Assembly: GCF_001680005.1 (NCBI RefSeq)
Contig: NC_033557.1
Span: 682,001-746,000 of the forward strand
Source: Plasmodium coatneyi
Lineage: Eukaryota > Apicomplexa > Aconoidasida > Haemosporida > Plasmodiidae
DNA length: 64,000 nt
Reading direction: 5' to 3'
Shown piece after piece: positions 56,114-64,000 of the stretch (position 1 is the first letter of the stretch; each line of letters opens with the position of its first letter). Position numbers and translations under genes: made by a program. The notes below the pieces were generated by a model, which saw nothing but the letters and a program-made list of their open reading frames with translations, did no database searches and was not told where the DNA came from.

Positions 56114-58188
56114 TCAGAGAAACACCTTCCTCTTTGTGAGCGCGTCCTTGTAGTAGTTGATCACCAGGAGGAACGACTTGCAGTTTTCACGCATATAGGA
56201 AAGGTCGTCCTCAAAGCGGGCGGTGAACTTTCCATTTTTTGCAAACGGAGCGGTTACAACGCCAACGTGTCTTACTTGTACGTCACTTAGATGACCATTC
56301 TTGTAACCTGCGTCGACGAGGCAAACCTCTTTTCCCAAGTAGGGAGCGATTTGCGTAGAGCATTCAAACATATTTCTACAAAGCACAGTGTGGTTGTCGT
56401 CTTGTACCCGTTCGATCTGTCCCACCTTTTGCTTTTCAGTCAACATTTTGAAGCTGTTAAAACGGCGGAAGTCACTAAGGGTGGGTTTCCTTCCTACGAT
56501 GAAGGGGGTCTTCTGTTGGGGGTAGCCATCGTCTATGATGTCCTCGATAATTCCGTGCAGACAAATCCTGCAGTTTAGGTTGTCTTCATTTTTTATGAAA
56601 ATACATTTCTCCTTTTTGTAGCAGTGGATTTTTTTCTTCATAATAACTAGGAAGAAGGTGTCATCGGAGTTGGGGTTGTTTTCCTCCTCTGTTTTTTTTC
56701 TTTCTTCCGTTTCCTGTTCGAATGTTAACTCGTTGACGAAGAGGTAATCTCCCTCGGGATCGAAAGTTTTTTTTTTACATGCCTTTGTGGGTAAGGATTG
56801 CTTAGGATGTGTTGCCCGTTGGGACGGCATCCCGCCAGTACCCTTGTTAGCAGGACGAAAGAAGTACCCATAGCAAGGAGAGGTGGAAAAGCCAATGACA
56901 CAGGAGAGCAGCTCAGAACTATTCACCCCCCTCCCGTAGTACTGAACCAACTTCACTCGACAAACAAAAATGGAGAAGTGAGCGATATTTGATTTTTCCG
57001 AGACGATAACACCTCTCTCTATTTTCTTTCCAGTGTTTCTTATATGGTCGTTACATATTAGGAGAGATAATCTATTCCCTTGGGTTCCTTCATCGACTTT
57101 CTTTTTAAAGGTCTGAATTTCCTTAACTTTTCCCTTTTCTTTCATTGGTAGTATGGACACAGTGGCGTTTCTTCTGATAACCCCTCTGATGACAGTCCCG
57201 GTGTAGACTCTTCCCTTTCCTTTAATATCGAAGGTGTGGTCGTAGAGGAAGTAGAATTCGTCTGCATCGTCCTCATTACCATCGTCGTCCTCACCTCCGT
57301 CGTCGTGTTTTTTTTTCCCCCTCCGCACCGGCACTCTGATGACCTCCCTCAGGAGGTTAATGAGTTGATCTACGTTTTGGCTTCTAGGGGGGGAACCGCT
57401 GATCCCGTCATCGGCGCTTCCAACACGATGTGGCTGCAACTGCAATGGTGACTGTGCATCGCTTGGGGGGATTGAGCTGGGGGTGTCCGCCCTTGTAGTT
57501 GGTTCCCCCCTCTTCGAATCAGCAGACAACCCCACGACGTACCATTTGAGGTTCCTCAAACCGGCCTTACTCCTAAACACCAACTCTATTTTTTCCCTCA
57601 TCAGTTTGACCCTGGTTTCTCTCTGTTCAGGAGGGACAAGATCTATTTTATTTAAAACAACTACGACGTCTCTTTGTAGGACTTCGCACAGAACGAGGCA
57701 CTCCACCGTTTGTTTCTGAATCCCTTTGGTTATATCTATGAGGAGGAGGACCATGTCTGTTATCTCTGCCCCCATGATTATACAGTTGAGGAGGGAGTGG
57801 TGCCCTGGGCAGTCCACGAGACACACCTGCAGCGTTTCTTCCTCGGGGGCACCTCCCCATCGTAAACCTTACCATTCAAAGGTTCGTCGTGGCAAACTTT
57901 ACCATTGAAAGGTTCGTCGTGGAAAACTTTACCATTGTAAAAATTGCCACTCCTGATTTGACCATTTTTGACCTCCCCATGGTGGCTCTCGTCCGGTTGG
58001 GCGTCCCTTTCTCTTTTCCTCCTCTTCAGGTAAAAGGACGAGAAGCCCAGGTCGATGGTGATGCCTTTCTCCTGGCTCTGCCGGTGCTTGTCCAGGGCGC
58101 AGGTGCTTAGCACTTCACTGAGGCACCTACAGAGACTCGTTTTGCCGGAGTCCACGTGCCCCAGCACACCCACGTTTACATTAATCAT
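56114..58188 (-). CDS. selB: Selenocysteine-specific elongation factor (EFSec/SelB), 2 exons
   Basis: Exons 58188-57933 and 57852-56114 give 664 residues. The G motifs are GHVDSGKT (G1), EKGITIDLGFSSF (G2, the EFSec form), VDCPGH (G3) and NKID (G4). Domain 2 (IKGKGRVYTGTVIRG) and domain 3 (RVKLVQYYGRGVNSSELLS) follow, then a long C-terminal extension with charged inserts. The factor carries Sec-tRNA to the ribosome at UGA codons through SECIS elements; Plasmodium encodes a few selenoproteins. The intron is needed to restore frame. Its donor lies in a 30-bp tandem repeat, so three in-frame donors (ending exon 1 at 57933, 57903 or 57873) all reach the same acceptor; the longest intron (80 nt) is assumed. 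The acceptor GGGGAG lacks a pyrimidine tract. Confidence 0.9.
57873..57940. repeat. 30-bp tandem repeat carrying splice donors in EFSec
   Basis: Units read (minus strand) GTAAAGTTTTCCACGACGAA plus CCTTTCAATG; a second near-identical unit and a third partial one follow. Each unit begins with an AATG/GTAA(A/G)G donor-like site, and the unit length is a multiple of three. Confidence 0.85.
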
Positions 58189-58648
58189 TTGGTGGGGTAT
58201 GGCCTGGATGGAAAAAAAAAAATTCCACCACTTTACATTAATGGGTCAGCATGATCAACGCGATCTACAAAAGGTGTTGTATTCGCTTATCTGGTTAGCC
58301 GCTTAGTTTTGGTAAACCCAGAGTGAGGACCACCTGCGTCGGTGGAGCTTCCCCCAACCAGGCGGAACACAAGCAGCGCTGTTCCGTCCATCCATATGCA
58401 GCTAGCTTTTTTTTTTTTTTTTTTTTTTGTTAAGGCGAATTGCCTGAACGGGTCAGGTGAATTTTGGTCAGCGGCACGAAAAAAAAAAAAAAAAAAAAAA
58501 AAAGCAAAGCAAAACAGTTGCAATGCAGTAGCAAAGCGTAGTAACACACTTGCTGAGCAAACAGGATGAACGCGAAGGAGTGAACTCCACGAAAACGGCA
58601 ACCGATTTAGCCTGCTTTGGGCCTCCCCCCAACAGGGACCGCAAAAAA
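58189..58648. promoter_or_regulatory. Divergent spacer EFSec / ERV1, hosts repeat copy C
   Basis: 460 bp that must contain both promoters; about 100-130 bp of it is copy C of the dispersed repeat with its T and A runs. Confidence 0.5.
58381..58480 (-). repeat. Dispersed repeat, copy C (inverted)
   Basis: On the minus strand: GTGCCGCTGACCAAAATTC, palindrome CACCTGACCCGTTCAGGC, AATTCGCCTTAAC, A run, GCTAGCTGCATATGGATGG. The match to copy A continues to about GGACGGAA and then stops, so the right ~60 bp are missing. Confidence 0.9.
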
Positions 58649-59065
58649 ATGGAGATCGAAAAATGCTATGAGCACTCATGCGGCGAAAGAAAAAAGCCAA
58701 ACAACCATGGAAGCACCACTAGGAAGAATGGAAAAATATATCCACCCGATCGGGAAGAAATAGGAAGAGCGTCGTGGCTAGTCCTGCATACCATGTCAGC
58801 AAACTACCCAACCAACCCAACGGAGGAAGACAAGAAAAAGCATTTCCATTTTTTCGACGCCTTTGCCAATTTATATCCTTGCTATATTTGTAAGCTGGAC
58901 CTTTTGGAGCACTTAAAAAGTTACAAAATGAATTGCGACGGTAGGACCGAGATGACAACCTTTATGTTTAATCTTCACAACAGAGTGAATGAAGATATCG
59001 GGAAGCCTCTCTTTCCCTGTGGAGACATCCAGGAGATCATTGATATGTACAGGACGGCCGACTGA
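58649..59065 (+). CDS. ERV1: FAD-linked sulfhydryl oxidase ERV1/ALR family
   Basis: Single exon, 138 residues from the ATG at 58649. The Erv fold is clear: REEIGRASWLVLHTMSANYP, the redox motif YPCYIC (CxxC, about residues 71-74), then LHNRVNEDIGKPLFPC. An N-terminal C-x4-C (CYEHSC) could act as the shuttle pair. The family oxidises Mia40 or, in parasites lacking Mia40, substrates directly, in the mitochondrial intermembrane space. The usual structural C-x16-C pair has its first Cys replaced: where animals have W-L-C-H-L-H-N this protein has F-M-F-N-L-H-N, while the second Cys (LFPC) remains. The ORF opens 99 bp upstream without an ATG. Confidence 0.9.
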   Translation: MEIEKCYEHSCGERKKPNNHGSTTRKNGKIYPPDREEIGRASWLVLHTMSANYPTNPTEEDKKKHFHFFDAFANLYPCYICKLDLLEHLKSYKMNCDGRTEMTTFMFNLHNRVNEDIGKPLFPCGDIQEIIDMYRTAD

Positions 59066-59535
59066 GGGAAGCAGTGTGGATCGTCCTTCTTTTTTTTAAA
59101 GTAAAGACAAACGGATGGGTGAGAAAAGTTATAGCTAGTTAGGGTGTGTTTCGCGTAGAGGGGAGCAGCCAAATATACACGCATCCGCCCAGCTACGCCC
59201 TGGACAGTGCGTCCAATCAGTTATTGGGGAAGGCCACCTCATCACAGTCGATGTCCTAAGAGGATCTTTCACCAGTTGGTGTAATCCGCTCCATCGACTT
59301 GGCCTGTTTAGCAGATCCATATTCCCCCCCTATGGGGATGGATCCCTTTTGATTTAAAAATTTTTTTTTTTTTTTTTTTGTGTACACAACGGAGAGAACT
59401 GCTACGACGTGAAGGCTTCTCTTAAGGAACAAAAAAAAAAAAAAAAAAAAGGCGCAACGAGGAAACTGAGCAACCAGTCAACAGCGCAATGAGGAAACTG
59501 CATTACTTCTCGCTCCAACCCACCGCTTAACCTTC
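59066..59535. other. Convergent spacer ERV1 / RPB9
   Basis: 3' flanks of both genes. T run 59359-59379, A run 59430-59450. No gene. Confidence 0.5.
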
Positions 59536-60409
59536 TTAGAAGTAATCCTCGACGTCACTTTCATTCTCGTCGACAAAGTCGACCGGCTCGCTGTGCTGGT
59601 CCTCTGGCTGTAGGTGCAGCTGGTCCTCCTCCTTGGCGTTTATTAACTCCTGCAGCTCCTTCTTGAGTTTGTCTCCCTCCTTCTCCTCGCGGCTGTCGAG
59701 GTCATCCCCGTGGTGTTCATCTTCCTCACCTTGTTCATCACTGTCGTCCTGATCCCCACCGACTTTTCTCAGTTTTTTTCGACTTCGTTTTTGTCCCTGC
59801 CCAGGAATAATACCTTGCGTGTCGCCTACTTCCTGTTTTACAAACGCGTTCAGATGATCCACGTGGGAGGTTACCGAAGATCGCGCACTTTTTTGTAACG
59901 TGTCGTCTTCATCATTGTTGGCTTGGATCTCCTTCTCCCAATAGTGGCAGTTCTTTCCTGTGCACACGTATATGAGTGCCATGGGGTTGGAACCAATTCT
60001 TTCTGGAAGTTGCAAAAAGACGGCTTCGTTGTTCCCGCAGTTTTTACAGATCCATTCACGCACGCGTCCCAGGGCGGGGTCGTTCTTCGTTTCGGGGTGG
60101 ATATACACGTCCTCTCTGCAAAGGGGGGTGGAAGAAAGGTGGTTATATGGAGGTACAGGCATTTTGAACAACGTGCTGGTGGGCCGATCGACCGATCAGG
60201 TGGTCAGCTGGTTGGCCCTGCTCCTCTGCCGTTGGTACTCACTTCCTGTTGTAGTTGTAGTTAATCCTCGCGACGATGTTTTGCTGCTCGTTGGGCTTGT
60301 GCGAAATGTAGTCACAACTCCGGCATACGTAGAGCAGCTTTTTGTTTTTCCGATCACTCCGTGCATATAAAATGTTGTTGCATTCTTCACAGAAGGTCAC
60401 CTCCGCCAT
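59536..60409 (-). CDS. RPB9: RNA polymerase II subunit RPB9 with long acidic C-terminal extension, 2 exons
   Basis: Exons 60409-60243 and 60115-59536 join in phase to 248 residues. Zinc ribbon 1: C7-x2-C10 (FCEECNNILY) and C29-x2-C32 (YVCRSCDY). Zinc ribbon 2: C79-x2-C82 (WICKNCGNNEAVFLQL) and C107-x4-C112 (YVCTGKNC). These are the two ribbons of RPB9, which contributes to start-site choice, proofreading and TFIIS-stimulated cleavage in Pol II. Canonical RPB9 ends just after ribbon 2 (about 115-125 residues). Here the ORF continues for ~130 residues of Lys/Arg then Asp/Glu-rich sequence ending NESDVEDYF. The usual DPTLPR-like element before ribbon 2 is NDPALGRVREW. No donor is obvious that would remove the tail. 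Confidence 0.9.
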
Positions 60410-61511
60410 GGTGGGCACAGCATGAGGACGGGGGAAGGGGAAAAAAAAAGAGAGGAGCAGCTTCGAGAGTTGTCTCCGCGCTCAACTGGTTGTTTGCCCG
60501 CATCCCATGGGGTGGGAAAAAAAAAAAAAAAAGCACAAAAAAGAGGGAAAAAAAAGAAGGCACAAAAATTAAATAAAAACCACTTGCTATATGCTATGCC
60601 ATACGATTAACCCACGGGAGGGAAGCACAACGTTTGAATCGAATGGAAGAGTGCGCTGCGGGGATGGCCAAATTGCCAAGGGGAAAAAAAAAAAAAAATA
60701 CATACAAACATACATACATACATACATACCAAACAGTGGCGTAAAATTGGTAGAACGGAGCCGCCAATGTGGGCTGAACAAAGCGGGGGAAACGAGAAAA
60801 AGAAAAAAATTGCCATTCCGGTTTGTAACTTCCACTGTGTGGTAAAAGGGGGGACTGAAACTTCGTGACGCTTTTGGGAAATACAATTGAAGAGATGAAA
60901 CATACATGTGGGGAGTTTAGAAAAAAAAAAGACTTTTTTTTTTTTTTTTTTTTTTTTATAGCTAGCTAAATTGCATAAATTGTGAAACAGTTATTTTGTT
61001 AACCTCCCTGATGGGCAGCTACTAAAAGTGAGAGACCCACTTACCGTGGGGCGAAATGGATCCATCTTGCAGGTGCAGTGCAGTCGTAGAGTTGTGGAAC
61101 AGTAGATCGTGGGGGTGCTGACTCATCCACAAGGTGACCCACCCTCTGGAACGAAGATCACCGAAGGTGAAAGACTCATTTGGGGATCCTCCTCTCTGTC
61201 GAGTCACTCTTCACACGACAAACACGGGGGATGTGTTTCCACGTGCTCTACCCTCTAGGCGAACACTTCCTTATATTTGAAAATCCGCGGAGGGTACACC
61301 CACTTGGGGGACTTAATTTACGACCTCCCCGTTGGTGGTGTGTCCCCCTTTTTGCAATAAACCAAGTGTGTGCACGTGGGGAGAGTAGGTAGATTACCCT
61401 GAGAGAATTTCAAAGGGGTGAGAAATTGCGTAGAATTACGTTTCGGCTTGCCTATTCAAGTGAAAGGGAGGTGAAGATCCCCCCTGTTGGTAGTTCTCCA
61501 CCCCGGAAGGT
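60410..61511. promoter_or_regulatory. Divergent spacer RPB9 / bromodomain protein
   Basis: 1.1 kb, no exon supported. (CATA)n at 60700-60729 after an A run, and a T run at 60932-60957 followed by ATAGCTAGCTAAATT, the GCTAGC motif seen beside the dispersed palindromes. Confidence 0.5.
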
Positions 61512-64000
61512 ATGGAGACGAGACGGAGTTTACGGATCAGAGGAGGGAATCCCCCGAAGGAAGGACCAAAGGGGGGGAACAAAGGCATAGCGAAGGAGGA
61601 CCCCAAAACGAAGGGCGGGGGCAAGGCGAAAGGGGATGTAAAGAAAGGCGCTGGTGGAGGACAGGCAAAGGAAGAGAAGGGGAAGAAGACCTCCCAAAGT
61701 GACAAAAGTAAAAAGGACCTTAAAAGACACACGGGGGGGAGACGTAGCCAAGGGGAGGTGGAAGAGGCCACCGAGGAAGATTCATCAAATGGGACAAACG
61801 AATCAGAGGAACTCCCCAAAAGGGGGAGCAAGACAGGGAAGGATGCTTCGAATCGGGTGGAAGCCACGAAGGGAAAAACTACGCATGGAAAAGTCACGCA
61901 GGGAAAAGGTACGCATGGAAAAGGTACGCATGGAAAAGCCACGCAGGGAAAGGCCACGCAGAGGAAGAAGTCACTAGAGGAGGCGAAACCCATCACCACG
62001 GCAGACGCAGAAAGTGAATGCACAAATGAGACCTCAGTGAATAGTAGGAGGAGTGAGAGGAATGTGAAAAAAGGGGGAATGATTTTAAGGAAGCAGAGTA
62101 GTAGTATGAGCAAGAACGACGGGGGGAGCTGCTCAACGGCGAGGAGTAATAAAGGAAGGGAGGTGAAAAGAGGCACCTCTGGAAGTGGTACTAAAGGAGT
62201 GAAGGAGGAAGACAAGGGGGACCACTCCCTGAGGAGGGGAAAATCGAAAGAGGGACCCAAACAAAAGGATTCTGTTAAGAAGGAAGACCAGGGAAGGGGT
62301 GGTGACAAAAGTGGGAAAGGAGGAAATACTACTAAGGGGAAGGCTGCAGGGGAGGTGGTCCAACGGGGTGGGGTCACGTCGAAAAAGGGCTCACGAGGTG
62401 GAGGCTCCCCAAGTAAAAGTTCATCCGATTTGGGAAGCTCCGTCGACCAGAGGAGAAGTGCCACCCAGGATAAGAAAGCGAAAGGGACAACAACCCCCCC
62501 CATTAAAGGAAAAATGAAAGGAAACGCGACAGTCAGTAAGGCAACCGGCAAGATGAGTAACACGGTAGTTGACGCACACACCGTGTCGTCCACCAGTGTG
62601 AATAACCCCCCGCAAGAAAAGGGAAAGTCGAAAGGGAGTAGGAAGGAAGGAGCGGAAGATGAGCCCATCCCAGCTAGCCATCACATCAAAAATATGGATT
62701 CTGAAGAAGTACAAAGCAGCAGAGCCAAGTGTAGCAGCAACAGGAGTAGCACTGTTGAATGGAATGAACAGGTAGATGCAGCAGCCCCACCCATCGGAGC
62801 AACGAACGAAGGAGTGTCCAACGCACCAATGAACCGAAGCATTAAGAGAAGGTTGTCCCAGATCATCGACGTGATGAAGAAGAAGCAGGTGTTTCAACTC
62901 ATTGGAGATCAGGACGAACGGGATAGAATCCAATTTATAGGACATGAGTCAGAAGGGGGGGATGCCATCAAAGGAGAAGTGCCTATCCAAAAGGAAAAAG
63001 AAACCACAGGTGGTGCAAAGGGAGAGAAGAATAACAACTTGCCTTTCCTACAGAGAGTGAACTTGGACGTCATTTACAACAAACTGCATTACGATTTTTA
63101 CAAAGGGGAGGAGGACTTCCATCGGGATGTGCTGGTCATATTTCAGAGAATCAAGCTAGCCATAGAAATGGAAAAGAACCCAAAGGAGAAACAGAATCTG
63201 TATCAACTTAGATGCAACGCTTGGAAGACCTACGAGGGGGAGTTCTACAAGTTGCTTCTCTCCATGAGAGGCACAAAGGAGGCTAAGAAATTTTCCACCA
63301 CGCAGAAGGAGCTACGTGAACAGGAGGAAAAATACTTGGCTCAGCTGCTTTTGGAGTCAAGCAAGGTAGAATTGGAAGAGGCGAAGGCAAAGCAGGGGAA
63401 GACCCTACCCAAGTCGAAGGGGAGTGGCCATGCTGCTGAGCAGCCATTGGAGGGGAAGCAATTCGAGGGGAAGAAGTTGGAAGAGAAGCAGTTGGAGGAG
63501 GCTCGTCCTACCGGAGGCACAACTAACCACGACCAGGACCACACGCAGAAGAAGCCAAGTTCGTCATCCATTAGCGTGCCAACAAGTAACCTCCCCAGGG
63601 GGAGCCATACGCCCTTTAGAGTTCGGTTACGCCTAGGGAGCTTCAACCTGGATGAGGATGTGACGGTGAGAAAGGGGAAAGAGGATAATCGAAGCGGGGG
63701 GATCACCCTAAAAGTTAACGAAATGAGTTGTGCCAGTTCGCCAGAGAAGGGGGGCACAGCAGTGGAAACTGGCGTAACTGCGGTAGACCCACAAACCGAA
63801 GAGTGGAGGAGATTAATCAGGGTGCACGTGCTGCAGAGCCTGACCAGAGACAGCAGCACGGCGTTTTATTTCACCACCCCGGTGTTGGAAGACGAAAACT
63901 TAAGTGAGCAGATTAAGAACGAATATAGGAAGAAAATAGAAAAGCCCATGGATTATACGACTGTGTCGAGAAACCTGACCCAGGGGGTCTACCAGAACCC
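61512..64000 (+). CDS. BDP3: Bromodomain protein (BDP3-like), 5' part only
   Basis: An open frame from ATG 61512 runs off the window end (829 complete codons, partial). The first ~370 residues are a Lys/Gly/Ser-rich basic region typical of chromatin proteins, including seven imperfect pentapeptides (THGKA/TQGKA type, 61865-61970). A helical part follows (about 515-600, NLDVIYNKLHYDFYKGEEDFHRDVLVIFQRIKLAIE) that looks like the second half of a degenerate bromodomain. Near the window end a bromodomain begins: FYFTTPVLEDENLSEQIKNEY and KIEKPMDYTTVSRNLTQGVY, with the diagnostic P-M-D-Y. It should read acetyl-lysine on histones in the nucleus. The name BDP3 rests on gene order next to RPB9 as recalled for P. 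falciparum. Confidence 0.85.
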   Translation, partial: METRRSLRIRGGNPPKEGPKGGNKGIAKEDPKTKGGGKAKGDVKKGAGGGQAKEEKGKKTSQSDKSKKDLKRHTGGRRSQGEVEEATEEDSSNGTNESEELPKRGSKTGKDASNRVEATKGKTTHGKVTQGKGTHGKGTHGKATQGKATQRKKSLEEAKPITTADAESECTNETSVNSRRSERNVKKGGMILRKQSSSMSKNDGGSCSTARSNKGREVKRGTSGSGTKGVKEEDKGDHSLRRGKSKEGPKQKDSVKKEDQGRGGDKSGKGGNTTKGKAAGEVVQRGGVTSKKGSRGGGSPSKSSSDLGSSVDQRRSATQDKKAKGTTTPPIKGKMKGNATVSKATGKMSNTVVDAHTVSSTSVNNPPQEKGKSKGSRKEGAEDEPIPASHHIKNMDSEEVQSSRAKCSSNRSSTVEWNEQVDAAAPPIGATNEGVSNAPMNRSIKRRLSQIIDVMKKKQVFQLIGDQDERDRIQFIGHESEGGDAIKGEVPIQKEKETTGGAKGEKNNNLPFLQRVNLDVIYNKLHYDFYKGEEDFHRDVLVIFQRIKLAIEMEKNPKEKQNLYQLRCNAWKTYEGEFYKLLLSMRGTKEAKKFSTTQKELREQEEKYLAQLLLESSKVELEEAKAKQGKTLPKSKGSGHAAEQPLEGKQFEGKKLEEKQLEEARPTGGTTNHDQDHTQKKPSSSSISVPTSNLPRGSHTPFRVRLRLGSFNLDEDVTVRKGKEDNRSGGITLKVNEMSCASSPEKGGTAVETGVTAVDPQTEEWRRLIRVHVLQSLTRDSSTAFYFTTPVLEDENLSEQIKNEYRKKIEKPMDYTTVSRNLTQGVYQN

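Noticed and set aside
61436..62668. 410-residue ORF on the minus strand across the bromodomain gene
   Set aside because: It mirrors the Lys/Gly-rich coding strand (Phe/Leu/Pro/Ser-rich antisense), has no domain, and the plus frame is the one with a bromodomain.
1..64000. tRNA, rRNA or CRISPR features
   Set aside because: No B-box-like GGTTCGAATC-type arms with a matching cloverleaf, no rRNA-like blocks and no spaced direct repeats were seen by eye; a covariance-model scan would be decisive.

Overview
The window is nuclear DNA from a malaria parasite of the Plasmodium vivax / monkey-malaria group. The base composition is balanced, far from the extreme AT of P. falciparum. Homopolymer A and T runs of 15-35 bases crowd the spacers and introns. 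Genes carry many short GT-AG introns, and the proteins carry Plasmodium-style low-complexity inserts. The gene order (proteasome beta3, two mitochondrial carriers, PHIL1, CCp5, CPSF5, tubulin chaperone A, a GNAT, cold-shock protein, PheRS alpha, SelB, ERV1, RPB9, bromodomain protein) matches what I recall of P. falciparum chromosome 1. The block is therefore an ordinary conserved core region, not a subtelomere. I cannot name the species from sequence alone.

Layout. 0-13 kb: proteasome beta3 (minus), a helical-repeat probable organelle protein (plus), a possible small five-exon cysteine-rich gene (plus), and a 1,859-residue leucine-rich-repeat protein (plus). 14-22 kb: a canonical mitochondrial carrier (minus, 9 exons), an acidic nuclear-looking protein with an ELM2-like motif (plus), and a membrane J-domain protein (minus, 6 exons). 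22-32 kb: a large secreted/membrane protein, probably PSOP24 (minus), then a second, degenerate mitochondrial carrier (plus, 11 exons). 32-40 kb: PHIL1 and CCp5 (plus), then CPSF5 and a fatty-acid elongase (minus). 41-47 kb: a run of minus-strand housekeeping genes: tubulin cofactor A, NatB catalytic subunit Naa20, cold-shock protein, RRP36. 47-56 kb: plus strand PheRS alpha, dolichol kinase (12 exons), an unknown small membrane protein, and a small secreted protein. 56-64 kb: EFSec/SelB (minus), ERV1 (plus), RPB9 (minus), and the first 2.5 kb of a bromodomain protein (plus, cut by the window end).

There is no operon logic. The genes serve unrelated pathways: protein turnover, translation and selenoprotein synthesis, ribosome assembly, transcription and mRNA 3'-end formation, N-terminal acetylation, glycosylation lipid supply, mitochondrial transport and import, and sexual-stage or invasion structures (CCp5, PHIL1). 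Many products were recovered only by joining exons. For almost every spliced gene the reading phase closes across all junctions; the exception is dolichol kinase.

The most unusual content is outside the genes. A dispersed repeat of about 100-150 bp occurs three times within 12 kb (46.7, 49.2 and 58.4 kb). It combines a palindrome around CCTGA...TCAGG, a poly(A) run and a GCTAGC motif. Shorter relatives of the palindrome recur about ten times across the 64 kb, nearly always beside A/T runs. The EFSec gene also has a splice donor that is itself tandemly repeated in 30-bp units.
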